Notes under the pieces: generated by a model | Database searches by the model: none | The model's input: the letters and a program-made list of their open reading frames with translations, nothing else | What the model was told of the DNA's origin: nothing | Translations under genes and position numbers: made by a program | Assembly (NCBI RefSeq): GCF_015706575.1 | Contig: NW_024037064.1 | Coordinates: forward strand, 14,733,606 to 14,797,605 | From: Patiria miniata | Taxonomy: Eukaryota; Echinodermata; Asteroidea; Valvatida; Asterinidae | Reading direction: 5' to 3' | Length of the DNA: 64,000 nt | In this document: piece after piece, positions 21,232 to 30,732 of the stretch | Position numbering within the stretch: position 1 is the first letter of the stretch | How the letters are laid out: every line of letters begins with the position of its first letter

Positions 21232-21615
21232 TTATTCCATGTCTAGCGTTTTGGGGGCGCTGGGTGTAGTGGGTTGCGTGACTACCAGCACTGGCTGTAC
21301 TACCGGCGCAGTTGCCTTACTTTTTAGTACCAGCAACCCCACTCCTATTATGGACGCTATTGCACCCCACATCGCCCAAGAGTTGTAGTCTGGTGAGCTC
21401 GTAGCTTCGTCCGATGTTACATCCATTTTTGCTAATTTTAATTTCATCTGTCTATTGTGCTCGGCTAAAGCTTTACCCTGCTGAATTCGTTTAGGATTTT
21501 TAGTCTTGGTCACTCTCGTTACCGTCGGTGATGACGTTGTTTTTATCTGTTGAGGCGTCTCTGTCTCTGCTGGTTGAGCTGCAGGCGTTGCTGTCGCTGC
21601 TTTCTGATCTTCCAT
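21232..21615 (-). CDS. Single-pass membrane protein, 127 aa
   Basis: The N-terminal half is threonine/proline-rich; a basic stretch follows (KNPKRIQQGKALAEHNRQMK), then one membrane helix (WAMWGAIASIIGVGLLVLK, about residues 80-98) and a proline-rich tail. The NPKRIQQGK-LAEHN phrase is typical of a small Polinton protein. Its first 39 codons overlap the 3' end of the next upstream gene in another frame (21500-21615). Confidence 0.55.
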   Translation of the reverse strand: MEDQKAATATPAAQPAETETPQQIKTTSSPTVTRVTKTKNPKRIQQGKALAEHNRQMKLKLAKMDVTSDEATSSPDYNSWAMWGAIASIIGVGLLVLKSKATAPVVQPVLVVTQPTTPSAPKTLDME

Positions 21616-22078
21616 TTATTATATTAGGTTTATTAAATTTCAAATGTTTTGTTGTGATTATCGTAGCAACTAGGGGTGATATTAAAGTTCCGTACTTGTA
21701 ACAAACGTCGCTCAACATACCAGCCATACTCGCGCTTATAATAGGATCGGAACTCAGGTCGTTGGTGAGTTCTTCTTCAGAATCTATAGTGACGTTATAT
21801 CCTAAAACTTGTACGGGTGTAACCACAGCTAACACTCTCGAAAATAGACTTAAAGTGTATTTACCAACGGTTTTAACAATTTCATTTCCAAATTTAGTTT
21901 CGTACAGATGATACAGCTTTTCGAGTTCTTTACTGTCAAGAGCTTCGATATGTTTAACGGTGTATTCCTTTCCCAAGTACTTTCTAGAGTTTCCGGCTGC
22001 TACGACACCGCACAAACGATCTTTATGTTCTGCGTTGTGATCTTGTTCGTTCGTTAAAGTAAGTTTTAGGTCCTCCAT
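21500..22078 (-). CDS. Conserved Polinton-type protein, 192 aa
   Basis: The frame is intact. Residues 50-140 (LYHLYETKFGNEIVKTVGKYTLSLFSR ... DPIISASMAGMLSDVCYKYG) match a pattern seen in many Maverick elements: a YE-LG helix, a DP motif and a YKYG segment before a hydrophobic stretch. The C-terminus is serine-rich and overlaps the following gene by 116 bp. Function unknown. Confidence 0.55.
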   Translation of the reverse strand: MEDLKLTLTNEQDHNAEHKDRLCGVVAAGNSRKYLGKEYTVKHIEALDSKELEKLYHLYETKFGNEIVKTVGKYTLSLFSRVLAVVTPVQVLGYNVTIDSEEELTNDLSSDPIISASMAGMLSDVCYKYGTLISPLVATIITTKHLKFNKPNIINGRSESSDSNACSSTSRDRDASTDKNNVITDGNESDQD

Positions 22079-22302
22079 TTAATTAGAAAGGAGTTTAATT
22101 TTGTTGTGGCTGTTGCAACTTTGTTACAAAAGCAAAGGTATTCGTAGGTGTAAAACGATAGATTAAGCGATATGATGATAACAGCCAAAAACTGCAAATA
22201 CTCGAATATTGCTATCATTTACTAACAGCAAAATGTATTTTGTTGACGTTTGTTGATTAACAAATTGTAATACATGTGTAGTTTGTTGAATAGGTTGCTA
22301 CT

Positions 22303-22447
22303 CAGCTAGGTTATTTTAGTTAAGCAGCTAGGTTATTTTAGTTAAGCAGCTAGGTTATTTTAGTTAAGCAGCTAGGTTATTTTAGTTAAGCAGCTAGGTT
22401 ATTTTAGTTAAGCAGCTAGGTTATTTTAGTTAAGCAGCTAGGTTATT
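22303..22447. repeat. 22-bp tandem repeat array
   Basis: Seven starts of the unit CAGCTAGGTTATTTTAGTTAAG occur exactly every 22 bp (22303, 22325, 22347, 22369, 22391, 22413, 22435), nearly identical. The array fills most of the only large intergenic gap (22079-22450) of the element and abuts the ATPase stop codon. No spacers separate the units. Confidence 0.95.
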
Positions 22448-22450
22448 GAC

Positions 22451-23056
22451 CTACTCAAGTAGCTCGTAACTAACTGGAGGTTCGGTGTATACGACTAATT
22501 TACTATATTTCACATCTCTCAAACGACGTTTTATATAATTTCGTTGTTCAATTGGTACGACGTCATTTTCGTCTAACGCTTGATCAAACGATGTTTTATC
22601 CTTGCAGTAAAATAACGCCAACCAAGCCGTGTTTTCTCTATAATCTTTTAAAACGCTGTTGTACTGTTGGGTCAGTAACCAACAGCTGTGATTTACGTGT
22701 CTTCCGCTAAACGCCATCTTGCTTAGCGCGCACGTCTTTTTACGATATTTAATCTCTTGATCCGAAGAGCAATCGTCCACGATAAACAGCGTGGCAACAC
22801 CTTCGAATATTTTACTGTAAAAATCGATCGCTTCGTTGAGCGTCATCTTGTACAATTCCGGATCGCAGAGGTATACTTCGGGATCTGCTTGAATCCACTT
22901 TCTTTCGATGTACGTTTTGTTTTTAAATATGGTAGGGCAAATGATGACTATCGCTTCAAATGTATTTTTATAGTCTGACTCCAACAGATCCAAAATCCAT
23001 TTGGTTTTACCCGAATTTGTTTTGCCGACGATTAAAGCGCAATGCGGTTGTGTCAT
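22451..23056 (-). CDS. Genome-packaging ATPase (FtsK/HerA, A32-like)
   Basis: The intact 201-aa frame has a Walker A at residues 11-18 (GKTNSGKT) and a Walker B at 91-95 (FIVDD), preceded by a hydrophobic strand, with a later WLLTQQY segment (sensor-like glutamines). This spacing and size match packaging ATPases of Polintons, adintoviruses and virophages, which pump genome DNA into the capsid. Its start lies 2 bp from the capsid gene stop, suggesting linked expression. Confidence 0.85.
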   Translation of the reverse strand: MTQPHCALIVGKTNSGKTKWILDLLESDYKNTFEAIVIICPTIFKNKTYIERKWIQADPEVYLCDPELYKMTLNEAIDFYSKIFEGVATLFIVDDCSSDQEIKYRKKTCALSKMAFSGRHVNHSCWLLTQQYNSVLKDYRENTAWLALFYCKDKTSFDQALDENDVVPIEQRNYIKRRLRDVKYSKLVVYTEPPVSYELLE

Positions 23057-23057
23057 T

Positions 23058-24337
23058 TTAACTTAACAGAGATTTAAAATTTCCGTCTTCCAAGTTCAAT
23101 TGAGCATCCATGACCAAAAATACGTACAAAAATACGTACATCGTGAGGTCACCTTGACTTTCGGCTTCTCTGTTAAATTGAATGTTGATGCCTCCTCCGT
23201 CTCCGAGTTTCCTACCGGATCCGTGAGCGGAGTTGTCGTCGTTACTTCTAAAATCGAGCCACAGACCGTACTTGTCTTTTAGGTAGTCTCCGAGGTCAAA
23301 ACCCGTCAAATTTAAGTCTTTAGCTACTCCGCGCCCGCTTTCGGTATCGCTGTCTCCAAAGAACTTGCTAATTTCATTCCAGTGTTGATACTGAAACATG
23401 CCTTGACTGTAGAGTTGATTGGGTTTACTTCTACGGTCACTGATGTTTTGGTTATTTTTGGATTGTAAAATCGCTGCGGATTTTTGACCGCGGGATCTTT
23501 AAACAAAAACAAAATACCCTTGAGACTCCTGATGGGTTGATTGACGCTGACGTTCCAAAGCGTGTCCGATTTGTTGACGGATCTAACTTCTAGCGAGTGG
23601 ATTTTATCAAACAGATATTGCGTTAACCCCTTGTGTTTATTTCTGATGGTGATAGCTAGGTCTCTGTTGGTCACCACTTCGTATTCGAGAGACAAGTCTG
23701 AGATAGAATACATCGCCGCCGTATCTGAACTGTTGACTACTTTATCGTGATCGTTAAACTTTATCTCGTACGTCAGAGGTTGGTTTAAACCACTGGGGTA
23801 AAAAGGGTGATGCGAAGTCAGTATGTCAATGTCTAGGGGAATACAATATCTGTTACCATAGGCATCCGCGATAGCCTGATCTTTACCGTTGTTGGCGCCC
23901 GCGTTAGCATCTCCAGCCCCCGTTCTTATTTTAGACACGTTTTCTTTTTCTATGCCCGAGTACGCCATGTTTCGAGTTGCCGAGCTGTTGAGCCAATTGT
24001 CTTTAAAGTTGTGATACACGTCGGCGTGACGATAACTTACGATTTCGTGACCTTGAAGCCTGACGCTGATTTCACTGACTAAATTTCTGGCCAAATTACC
24101 AAAAATGGTTCTATTGTCGTCGCTTCCACCTTTGAGTTCTAAACTAAAAGCTAGTTTACAAGTGCCGGGTACGATCACGTCGTCTACGCCCAATTGAGGA
24201 AACTTGACCCTCAGCGTTTGCCCCGCCGATATACTACTAGGATTGTGGGTAATGACCACCTCTTTTCTCTCACCCTTGATAGATCTGGGTATTTTTAATA
24301 GCCTACTGGGATTGAGCTTTTTTCCATACGCATTCAT
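23058..24337 (-). pseudogene. Major capsid protein (double jelly-roll hexon), frame change
   Basis: The first frame (from ATG 24337) covers most of a hexon-like protein: an early TLRVKFP segment, RLQGHEIVSYRHADVYHNF, a central HHPFYPSGLN and LFLFKDP near the end. The following NPKITK-TSVTVE strand is characteristic of Polinton/adintovirus capsid proteins. At about 23417-23423 (CCCAA run on the minus strand) the similarity moves to another frame, which continues to the stop at 23058 with YQHWNEI and GLWLDFRS. The break may be a single-base loss or an assembly error in a short homopolymer. The protein would build the icosahedral shell. Confidence 0.8.
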
Positions 24338-24359
24338 TTTATTTATACGAGTTTTAAAT

Positions 24360-24788
24360 TTAAAGGTATCTGTAAGCCAAGAAGCCCACCAAAAGCGTTC
24401 CTCCCGCGATAAACACCAGTTCTCTTTCTATTTGTTGGTCGCTAGGCTCGTAAAAATCCTCGAGTTTGGGTTCGCGTTGCAGTCCTACGGGTAGTTCGGT
24501 AGATTGTCCACTCACCTCGTTGTAGTAACGCAACGCTCGGTCTACGTTGGAAAATGTTTCTTTAGAGGCATTTTGTTTTCTGATACGTTCGTTGAGAAAA
24601 TCTAGATATTTCGTTCGTTCTCGTTGCCACTTATCTTTGGCGGCTGAGAGTTGTTCTATCGCTAAATCGTGTCTCTTACGCTCCTCGTCGACATCCCTCT
24701 GTTTCAGATTTGAAAAGAAAAAGTTTGAACCCGTAAAAGCTAAAGCGTTGACGATCGCGCCTCCTAACATCATAGCAACGCTAGCCAT
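24360..24788 (-). CDS. Membrane protein with coiled coil, 142 aa
   Basis: The frame is intact. The N-terminal segment is hydrophobic (MLGGAIVNALAFTGSNFFF), followed by a charged coiled coil (residues 27-85), and a C-terminal membrane helix (VFIAGGTLLVGFLAYRYL). It lies between the capsid gene and the divergent integrase, sharing a 31-bp start region with the latter. Probably a virion component; function unknown. Confidence 0.55.
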   Translation of the reverse strand: MASVAMMLGGAIVNALAFTGSNFFFSNLKQRDVDEERKRHDLAIEQLSAAKDKWQRERTKYLDFLNERIRKQNASKETFSNVDRALRYYNEVSGQSTELPVGLQREPKLEDFYEPSDQQIERELVFIAGGTLLVGFLAYRYL

Positions 24789-24801
24789 ATTATTATAAAC
24801 G

Positions 24802-24815
24802 TCTTTTATATTAAA
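24802..24815 (+). promoter_or_regulatory. Candidate late-promoter motif, integrase/142-aa gene pair
   Basis: TCTTTTATATTAAA ends 4 nt before the integrase ATG in a 31-bp gap shared by two divergent genes; it matches the motif at 18141 with one T fewer. Confidence 0.5.
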
Positions 24816-24819
24816 TAAT

Positions 24820-25770
24820 ATGCAAACATTATCTAAACTGTATTATAGCCCGAGTGGTCATTGGAGAGGTGAAAGCGCCGTCGACCATTTACACGATAAA
24901 ACCAAATTCGATAAAAAGGTAATCAGAGATTGGCTTAAAAAACAAGCGATCTGGCAAATTTATCTACCGGGTCCCGCGTATGTACCCAGACCTACGAGTA
25001 CATCGCAAGAGTTTGAAACACCAAACGATTTTCACCAAATGGATGTGCTATACCTACCCTGGGATAAAGTAAAACGCAAGACTTATAAATACGCTTTGAC
25101 GGTTGTCGACGTAGCGAGTCGATACCACGAAGCAGAACCTTTGGTTTCTAAAACGGCGGATTCCACCCAAGATGCTATCGTCAAGATTTACGCGAGATCT
25201 CCTTTGAGTTACCCTAAAACGTTGAGAGTAGACGCCGGTACCGAATTTAAAGGCGCATTTAAAAAATGGATGACCTCAAAAAACGTCGAGATTATCGTAG
25301 GTGAACCAGGAAACCACCGATCGCAGGGTATCGTAGAAAGATTTAACCGAACGCTAGCCAAGAGACTGTTTGGTCATCAGTACGCTCAAGAAATGTTAAA
25401 TCCCGAGAGTAGAAACACGCAATGGGTCGAGCGATTACCCAGCGTGGTCAAGGCAATAAATGATGAAACGACGAGATTAATAGCTAAAGCACCGTCAGAG
25501 GCGGTTAAACTTGAACAGGTCCGGCAATCGCCGGCTAACCCCGTTAAAACAAAAGAGCAGAATTTACCGCAAGACGCCATGGTTAGATATTTATATTACC
25601 CAGGCGAGCAAGAGGGTGGAACCTCGAGAAGAGCCACGGATCCCATTTGGAGCGTAGACATCTTTAACGTGGAAAAAAGAACGAGTCAGTTTAAAATGAT
25701 TAAAGGTAAAAAAGTCACGACGGGTCCTACTCTTTATTACTTTCAAAACGCCCAAAATGGAGTTTTGTGA
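24820..25770 (+). CDS. Retrovirus-like integrase (rve family) of the Polinton
   Basis: The intact 316-aa frame begins with an HTH-like domain of the Polinton type (KLYYSPSGHWRG ... AIWQIYLPGPAYVPRP). The RNase H-fold catalytic core follows, with D75 (HQMDVL), D138 (RVDAGTEF) and E173 (GIVERFN). The interval of 34 residues between the last two is close to the canonical DD35E. A beta-rich C-terminal domain follows. The enzyme would insert the linear element into host DNA. Its stop lies 10 bp from the convergent PolB stop. Confidence 0.9.
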   Translation: MQTLSKLYYSPSGHWRGESAVDHLHDKTKFDKKVIRDWLKKQAIWQIYLPGPAYVPRPTSTSQEFETPNDFHQMDVLYLPWDKVKRKTYKYALTVVDVASRYHEAEPLVSKTADSTQDAIVKIYARSPLSYPKTLRVDAGTEFKGAFKKWMTSKNVEIIVGEPGNHRSQGIVERFNRTLAKRLFGHQYAQEMLNPESRNTQWVERLPSVVKAINDETTRLIAKAPSEAVKLEQVRQSPANPVKTKEQNLPQDAMVRYLYYPGEQEGGTSRRATDPIWSVDIFNVEKRTSQFKMIKGKKVTTGPTLYYFQNAQNGVL

Positions 25771-25780
25771 GACAAGAGCT

Positions 25781-28700
25781 TCAAGTCGTACCCGAGGACA
25801 CGCAATTACCGCCGTAGTGACCAAAAGCCAGCGTGTTTATACCGTCCGGTAAAATGTACCTCTTTGTGTCCAACGGACTCGACGATAGTTTATTTTGAGA
25901 TACGGTGTAAGAGATGTGATTTTCCGATCTAATGTGAGTCATTGTTTCGTAGTGAGATTTCTTATTTAAGATGCAGTAGTAATAGTGTCGGTGTTTTAAT
26001 TTCTTAGAGGTGACCGATTTTGTGACACCCTTGGCTTTTTTTAAGTTGATGTCAGCGGTTAAAATTGAGTACATTTTAGGTCTTATGCAAACGACTTCTT
26101 TGATTATTTTACCTCCAAACTCGTCTTTAAATTTACCGATCACTTTCTTATTGGTTGGATCGTACAAAGGATGATCCGTCGGATAATTCGAAAGGTCGTA
26201 TTGTTGCCCGTTTTGCTGCATATCTTTGTATACGTCGTCAGTGTAGACACTTAAGAGTAAACTGTCCGTGTCAGTATACAGTAATCTGACTCGGTCTCCA
26301 TACGTCGCTTTCATTCGATTATAATAAAAATCATACATCAGCGTCTTTGAGAGATCCAAGATACTCACTCCGCAGTAGATCGGTTTGTTTAACACGGTTT
26401 TAGTCTTGTACATTTCGACAAATGACAATTTGCATTCTGAAAATGACGTCGTCGTTTTGTAGCTCGGTTTCTGTATAATTTTTTGGTATTTATCTCGATC
26501 GTCATCGTTATTGTCTCTGAGCAGGTAACCGTCAATCCTGTTTCTGACGTTTTCCGTCGTCTTACCAAACACGCTGTTATTCATGAGTTTAAAAAAGTCT
26601 TTCTCAAAATCAGAGGTCGCTTTTGTTCGGAGTTGCGTGTTTTTGTCTATGTAAGATGCCATCCAAGGCGCTTGTTTAAATTGCAGCACTCGATGTACCT
26701 TTTTAAGTTTCAAGCCGAGTTTGAGATACAACTGCAGTTTAGGATTAAGGGTACACGTGAATTTTTGCACGTTGCTACTAGGTTCGGTATCCAATAACTC
26801 GTTTTGATAATCAGACATCCATTCTTTTGGTATGACGATATTTTCTGGCGCTAGGGGATAATCATTGTGCAGGTCGTGGAGATTGTCCGGGTAATCGAGG
26901 TCTACTTCGAAGCAGTAACCGGTGTTTGACGTTTTCCTGAGAGATAATATCTTGGACTCGGTAAACGTTTTTGTAGACGCCCATTTAAAGTCTTTGTACG
27001 GCAGGTATTGACTCATGGCCCAGCCGTACAGATTGTTTGCATCGAGGTAGGTGATGTAACTCGACGGCTCGTTTGGATTATGGTCTGGTAGGTATTTGTT
27101 GTTGGCTTTGTGGTATCTCATACCACCCACGCTCGAGATACCACCTCTTTTTGCCTTTTCAAAAAATAAATGTTTGTCTACGTCTTGCAATAGTTCGAGT
27201 TTAACTTCCGAGTGTTTTAACAAGGCATCCCACGACAATCCTGGTGCTGTATAGTAATTAGCCGGATCTAACGCGTAGTTTGTAATACACGTTTTCCTAA
27301 AGTTTTCAAATACGCATGCCAGTAATAACGTATCGGTAGTGACGTACAAATCGTGATATTCCCCCATGTTTTTAACTTTAAACTCGTTCCACGTCAGTTT
27401 AGCTCTGTCGTAGTCCTCTCGCGATATATTTTCGTCTTTTAGGCTGCTATGAAATTGTTCGATGGGGGGTAGGCTGGTCTCTTGAAATCTGTCAATCGAG
27501 TCCATGTATTCATACGGATAAACTCCTTTTTGTAACAACGAGTCGATATTTTGACGATTAAAATGTTCTCTAAGTAGTTTAAACGACTCTCTCGGACAAG
27601 CTTTAGATAATCTATCCAACGAAGACGCCATAAAATTAAACGAGTCTATAAATCGCATATTTCCGATCGAAAACGAAATATACTTTTCCGAATTTCTAGC
27701 GATAACTTATATTTTCTTTTCGTCATCGTACTCTGAAATACTCTGCATGATCAAGTGAGCGTCGTAATTTTGCAGATTGTGAAAGACGACTGGTATGGGG
27801 GTAAAACCTGGTTTAACTTGCAGTATTTTAGATTGCAGTAGGCGTGCGCGGCACCTCTATATCTACCCGTGACGTGGCAGTGATCTCTCACCTTTCTAAA
27901 TTTGTTGATTTTCTTTTTGCATTTGAGGCATTTAGACTCTGTAAATCCATTTTTGTTTTCGTACTGATGTTCTTTTATTTGTTTTTCTGTTTTTGGTTTT
28001 TTGGGTTTCTGGCACTGACAGTTGCTCGAGTAATTGGGATAAATTGGTTTCTCGCAAATCCAACACGTGCTTGTTTTATCATGATGTTCTTTAGCTCGCT
28101 CGTTAAATTTCATGGGTTGGGGTTTTTTAAATATGCAATTTATGTCGCTTTGTATTTTTAACATTTTATGTACAAACTTTGATGCGGCATCTTTACCTCT
28201 ATAAGTCTCTTGATACGCATTGGTGCCGTCGCATCTAACTACTACCAACGAGTAACCGCTAGCTTTGTGAATGTTTGTCTTTTGCGTGTTATTCTTTTTA
28301 TCGTTCGAGTTTCTTTCTAATATCGATTCAAAGTCGGCATAAACTACAAATGGTGCTTTCTGTTTAAACCTGTAGTTTTTAAATTCTAATATTGGCACAT
28401 CGTTTTCGTCGACTATCCACTCGTTATTTACATATTTTCGCTTAGCGGTAGGAAATACAATCTTTGACGGATGTGTATCTATACCGTTACAATCGGTCAT
28501 GTGTCTATCTAATTTTACTTGCGTTCTATAATGACACAGGCACCTTCGACAAAAATATTTCTTACTTTTATGTTTTGTAACGTTGTAAATCAATCTCGAA
28601 AAATTATTTATCCAGCAGTAGTGATGCTTGTCGCCCTCAGAAAACAAAAACAGATCGATAGGTCGTGACTCTGCTTTGTAGTTTTTAGACACATATAACG

Positions 28701-29684
28701 GATATATTTCCTCCTCATAACCGTATACGTTTATCGTTAAATTATTTTGTCTTTCTATCTTTGGTATCTGATCATCGGTGTTGGAAAATCTACGCCTTTA
28801 AATTTAAGTCCGTCGTCTTTGGTGTATACAACAGGTTCTTCTTTATGAATTTTATATTTAGGATCGTTTTTTATATTATTTTTTACTTTATCCGTATACA
28901 AGCCAAGAGCAGCTCTCAAACACCATCTCAAACAATCGTCGTCTTTGTTTTTAATGTTTATCATCGCCGTTTTCTGTTTGATACATTTTGGTAGGTCAAT
29001 ATAAGAACTACCTCTCACGGGGTTAAACCTGTTGATGTTGATATACAACGCCATTATCTTTTTTAAAACCCAACCCGATCCTTGATTCGTATACCTTTCA
29101 TCCTTTTTAAATATCTGGTCGATGTCTTCTTTTAAAACCTGTTTTATTTGACTTTGATTTAAAACGACTCTCTGATCGGTAAAATGTGTAGCTTCGATCG
29201 TTTCGATCGTACCATCCGGTTTGGTTTTTTCGTATTTTATTTTGATTGTGAGCTCCATTTTTAAACCTCTCAGCTCTCTCAATTCTGACTTGATTTTATT
29301 TACAATTTGATCTTTGTGCGTATCAAAAAACTTGACTAAATCGTCGTTAAAAAGTCTAGGAATCAGTTCCCAGTTTCTAAAGTTGTTTCTAAATCTCCTC
29401 GTCGCTCTAAACTCAGCCTCTTGAAAATACTCGGGTTGCCTAGAGTTTTGAATCGCCGAGAGTAAATCTTTTTTCAAAAATCGACCTTTATAACCCGACG
29501 GGTTATATTCTAGATCATAATCGTCTGCAATCTGTTTGAGCTCATGTAGCTTCTTTTTCCTCAAGTTTCTAAATTGAGCTTCGTATTTTTTTATCCCGTT
29601 GATGTAGACTTTACGCGTAAGAGCAACATTTTGATCGTACGGTACATTATATCGCTGGACGATTGGCCTAATCATATCCATCAT
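25781..29684 (-). pseudogene. Protein-primed family B DNA polymerase, broken in three places
   Basis: Three reading frames cover one protein of about 1,270 residues. The first (29684-28755) holds the Polinton-specific N-terminal region. The second (28692-27751) has a CCHH-like zinc pattern (CRRC...H...C), the exonuclease box VYADFES and a CxxC cluster. The third (27658-25781) has polymerase motif A (LDANNLYGW), motif B (KLMNNSVFG) and motif C (YTDTDSL). One frame change lies near 28755-28770, one at a C run near 27793-27798 and a TAA stop at 27707-27709. The enzyme would replicate the element from a terminal protein primer; this copy cannot be made as one chain. Confidence 0.9.
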
Positions 29685-29760
29685 TTATATATATCAATAT
29701 AATTTTTTAAATTTTTTTTAAGAGGTCAGACTTTTAGATTTATAAGCAATCAGACTCACC

Positions 29761-30480
29761 AGCTGGACAGAGAGAGATCTTCAAGACGAGAGATATTATT
29801 CCCTGGTTTTGGCGTGGGGCTGAGACTGAGATATTGGGAGGGAGATCATTGGGAGGGATCAGGGGGTGGGGGAGGGGAGGGAGCAGAGATCATTGAGAGG
29901 GGGCGGGTGGGGGTAAAGTCTGGTACCCTCCCTTCTCCCCATTGGCCCTGTACTACCCCCAGACCTATGGCAAAGTCTGGTATCCCCCACTTATACCTAC
30001 TAATAGTACCTAAATGATTATTGTTATTGTTTTGTGAGCCCCTAAGATATACATGTAACGTGAGAATCGTATGTACGCGCGCCACAGTGATAAGCTGGGG
30101 TCAAGGGTCATGCGAACCGAAACAGTGCAATGCAGTATGTATGCAACTTACATGCCCTGTGGCGCTACGTGTACAGTGCACAGAGAAACGTATCACGTGG
30201 AGAAAGTTTTCAGACTTTGTCCACGGACAAGACCATCAGAAAATTCCCATTTTCGTCAATAATAAGAATGACACAACATAAAAATGAATATGAACATACC
30301 CAGTAGTTGATTATTGTTAGCCTGGTATGTGTGGGTTGTCTGGCTCGATTCCTGGAGCTTGTAAAATGAGGTGTTTTCGGCATGAATTCAAAAGGGCAGC
30401 TCACAGAAAACGCATTAAGACAACAGAGAGAGAGAAAAGTGGGCGGGGCGTCAGAAGACGCTTATCAATATTCATGATCC
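29761..30480. other. Right flank of the Polinton-like element, no gene
   Basis: G-rich sequence (29810-29930), two direct copies of AAAGTCTGGTA followed by C-rich tracts (29917 and 29972) and unique-looking DNA. The right end of the Polinton must lie here or just left of it; I could not pair it with a left terminal repeat. Confidence 0.4.
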
Positions 30481-30732
30481 CTACATTAATAAGCCTTTTT
30501 TAAACAAAGTGTTATTCTTTGGAAATAAACAAAATGCTAACTAGTGAAATTGAACAGTTAAAACATTTTCTAAAACCGATCTCATAATAAACACCCTATA
30601 GCACTGTTGACATTAAACGCTAACTGTTTTGTTTAAAAACACATGATGTGTTTAATTTTGTCACATAGTGTTTAAATCTAAAACACTGCGTTTATTTTAT
30701 AAACGTGTCACATGTTCTCGCGTTTTACAGTG
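30481..30732. repeat. Right terminal and subterminal repeat cluster
   Basis: This is the inverse counterpart of 4962-5340: many TTTAAACAC/GTGTTTAA units, the 17-mer ATAAACGTGTCACATGT at 30699-30715 and the terminus TTTTACAGTG. The TA duplication follows at 30733-30734. Confidence 0.7.

Larger units (their letters stand above)
14319..29760. mobile_element. Maverick/Polinton-type element (virus-like)
   Basis: The block encodes a retrovirus-like integrase, a protein-primed PolB, an A32/FtsK-like packaging ATPase, a hexon-type capsid protein and a set of small membrane proteins in compact arrangement with 20-40-bp gaps. This combination defines Mavericks/Polintons and the related adintoviruses. 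PolB sits at the right end reading inwards. I could not find the long terminal inverted repeats or the 6-bp duplication expected of the family, so both ends are approximate. No cysteine protease of the adenain type is seen. Most genes are open; PolB and capsid are broken. Confidence 0.9.
4962..30732. mobile_element. 25.77-kb TIR element inserted in the recombinase gene
   Basis: The left end reads CACTGTAAAC and the right end is its inverse (TTTTACAGTG). Both are flanked by TA (4960-4961 and 30733-30734), consistent with a 2-bp TA duplication. Both ends carry clusters of GTGTTTAA-like and ACATGTGACACGTTTAT motifs in inverse orientation. CACTG termini with subterminal repeats resemble the CACTA/Mirage/Chapaev group; a Tc1/mariner origin (TA target) is the alternative. 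No recognisable transposase is visible. The interior holds two MITEs, a degraded spliced gene and a complete Polinton-like element, so much of its length is nested cargo. Confidence 0.8.

Noticed and set aside
22303..22447. CRISPR array
   Set aside because: Units are directly adjacent with no spacers, and the context is a eukaryotic virus-like element.
23417..23423. Programmed frameshift in the capsid gene
   Set aside because: No canonical slippery heptamer with a downstream structure is evident, and PolB in the same element has ordinary frame breaks.
4962..30732. Terminal CACTG repeats as the Polinton's own ends
   Set aside because: Polintons have long terminal repeats and 6-bp duplications; here the inverted end is short and the duplication is TA. 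The Polinton genes also lie 9 kb from the left end.
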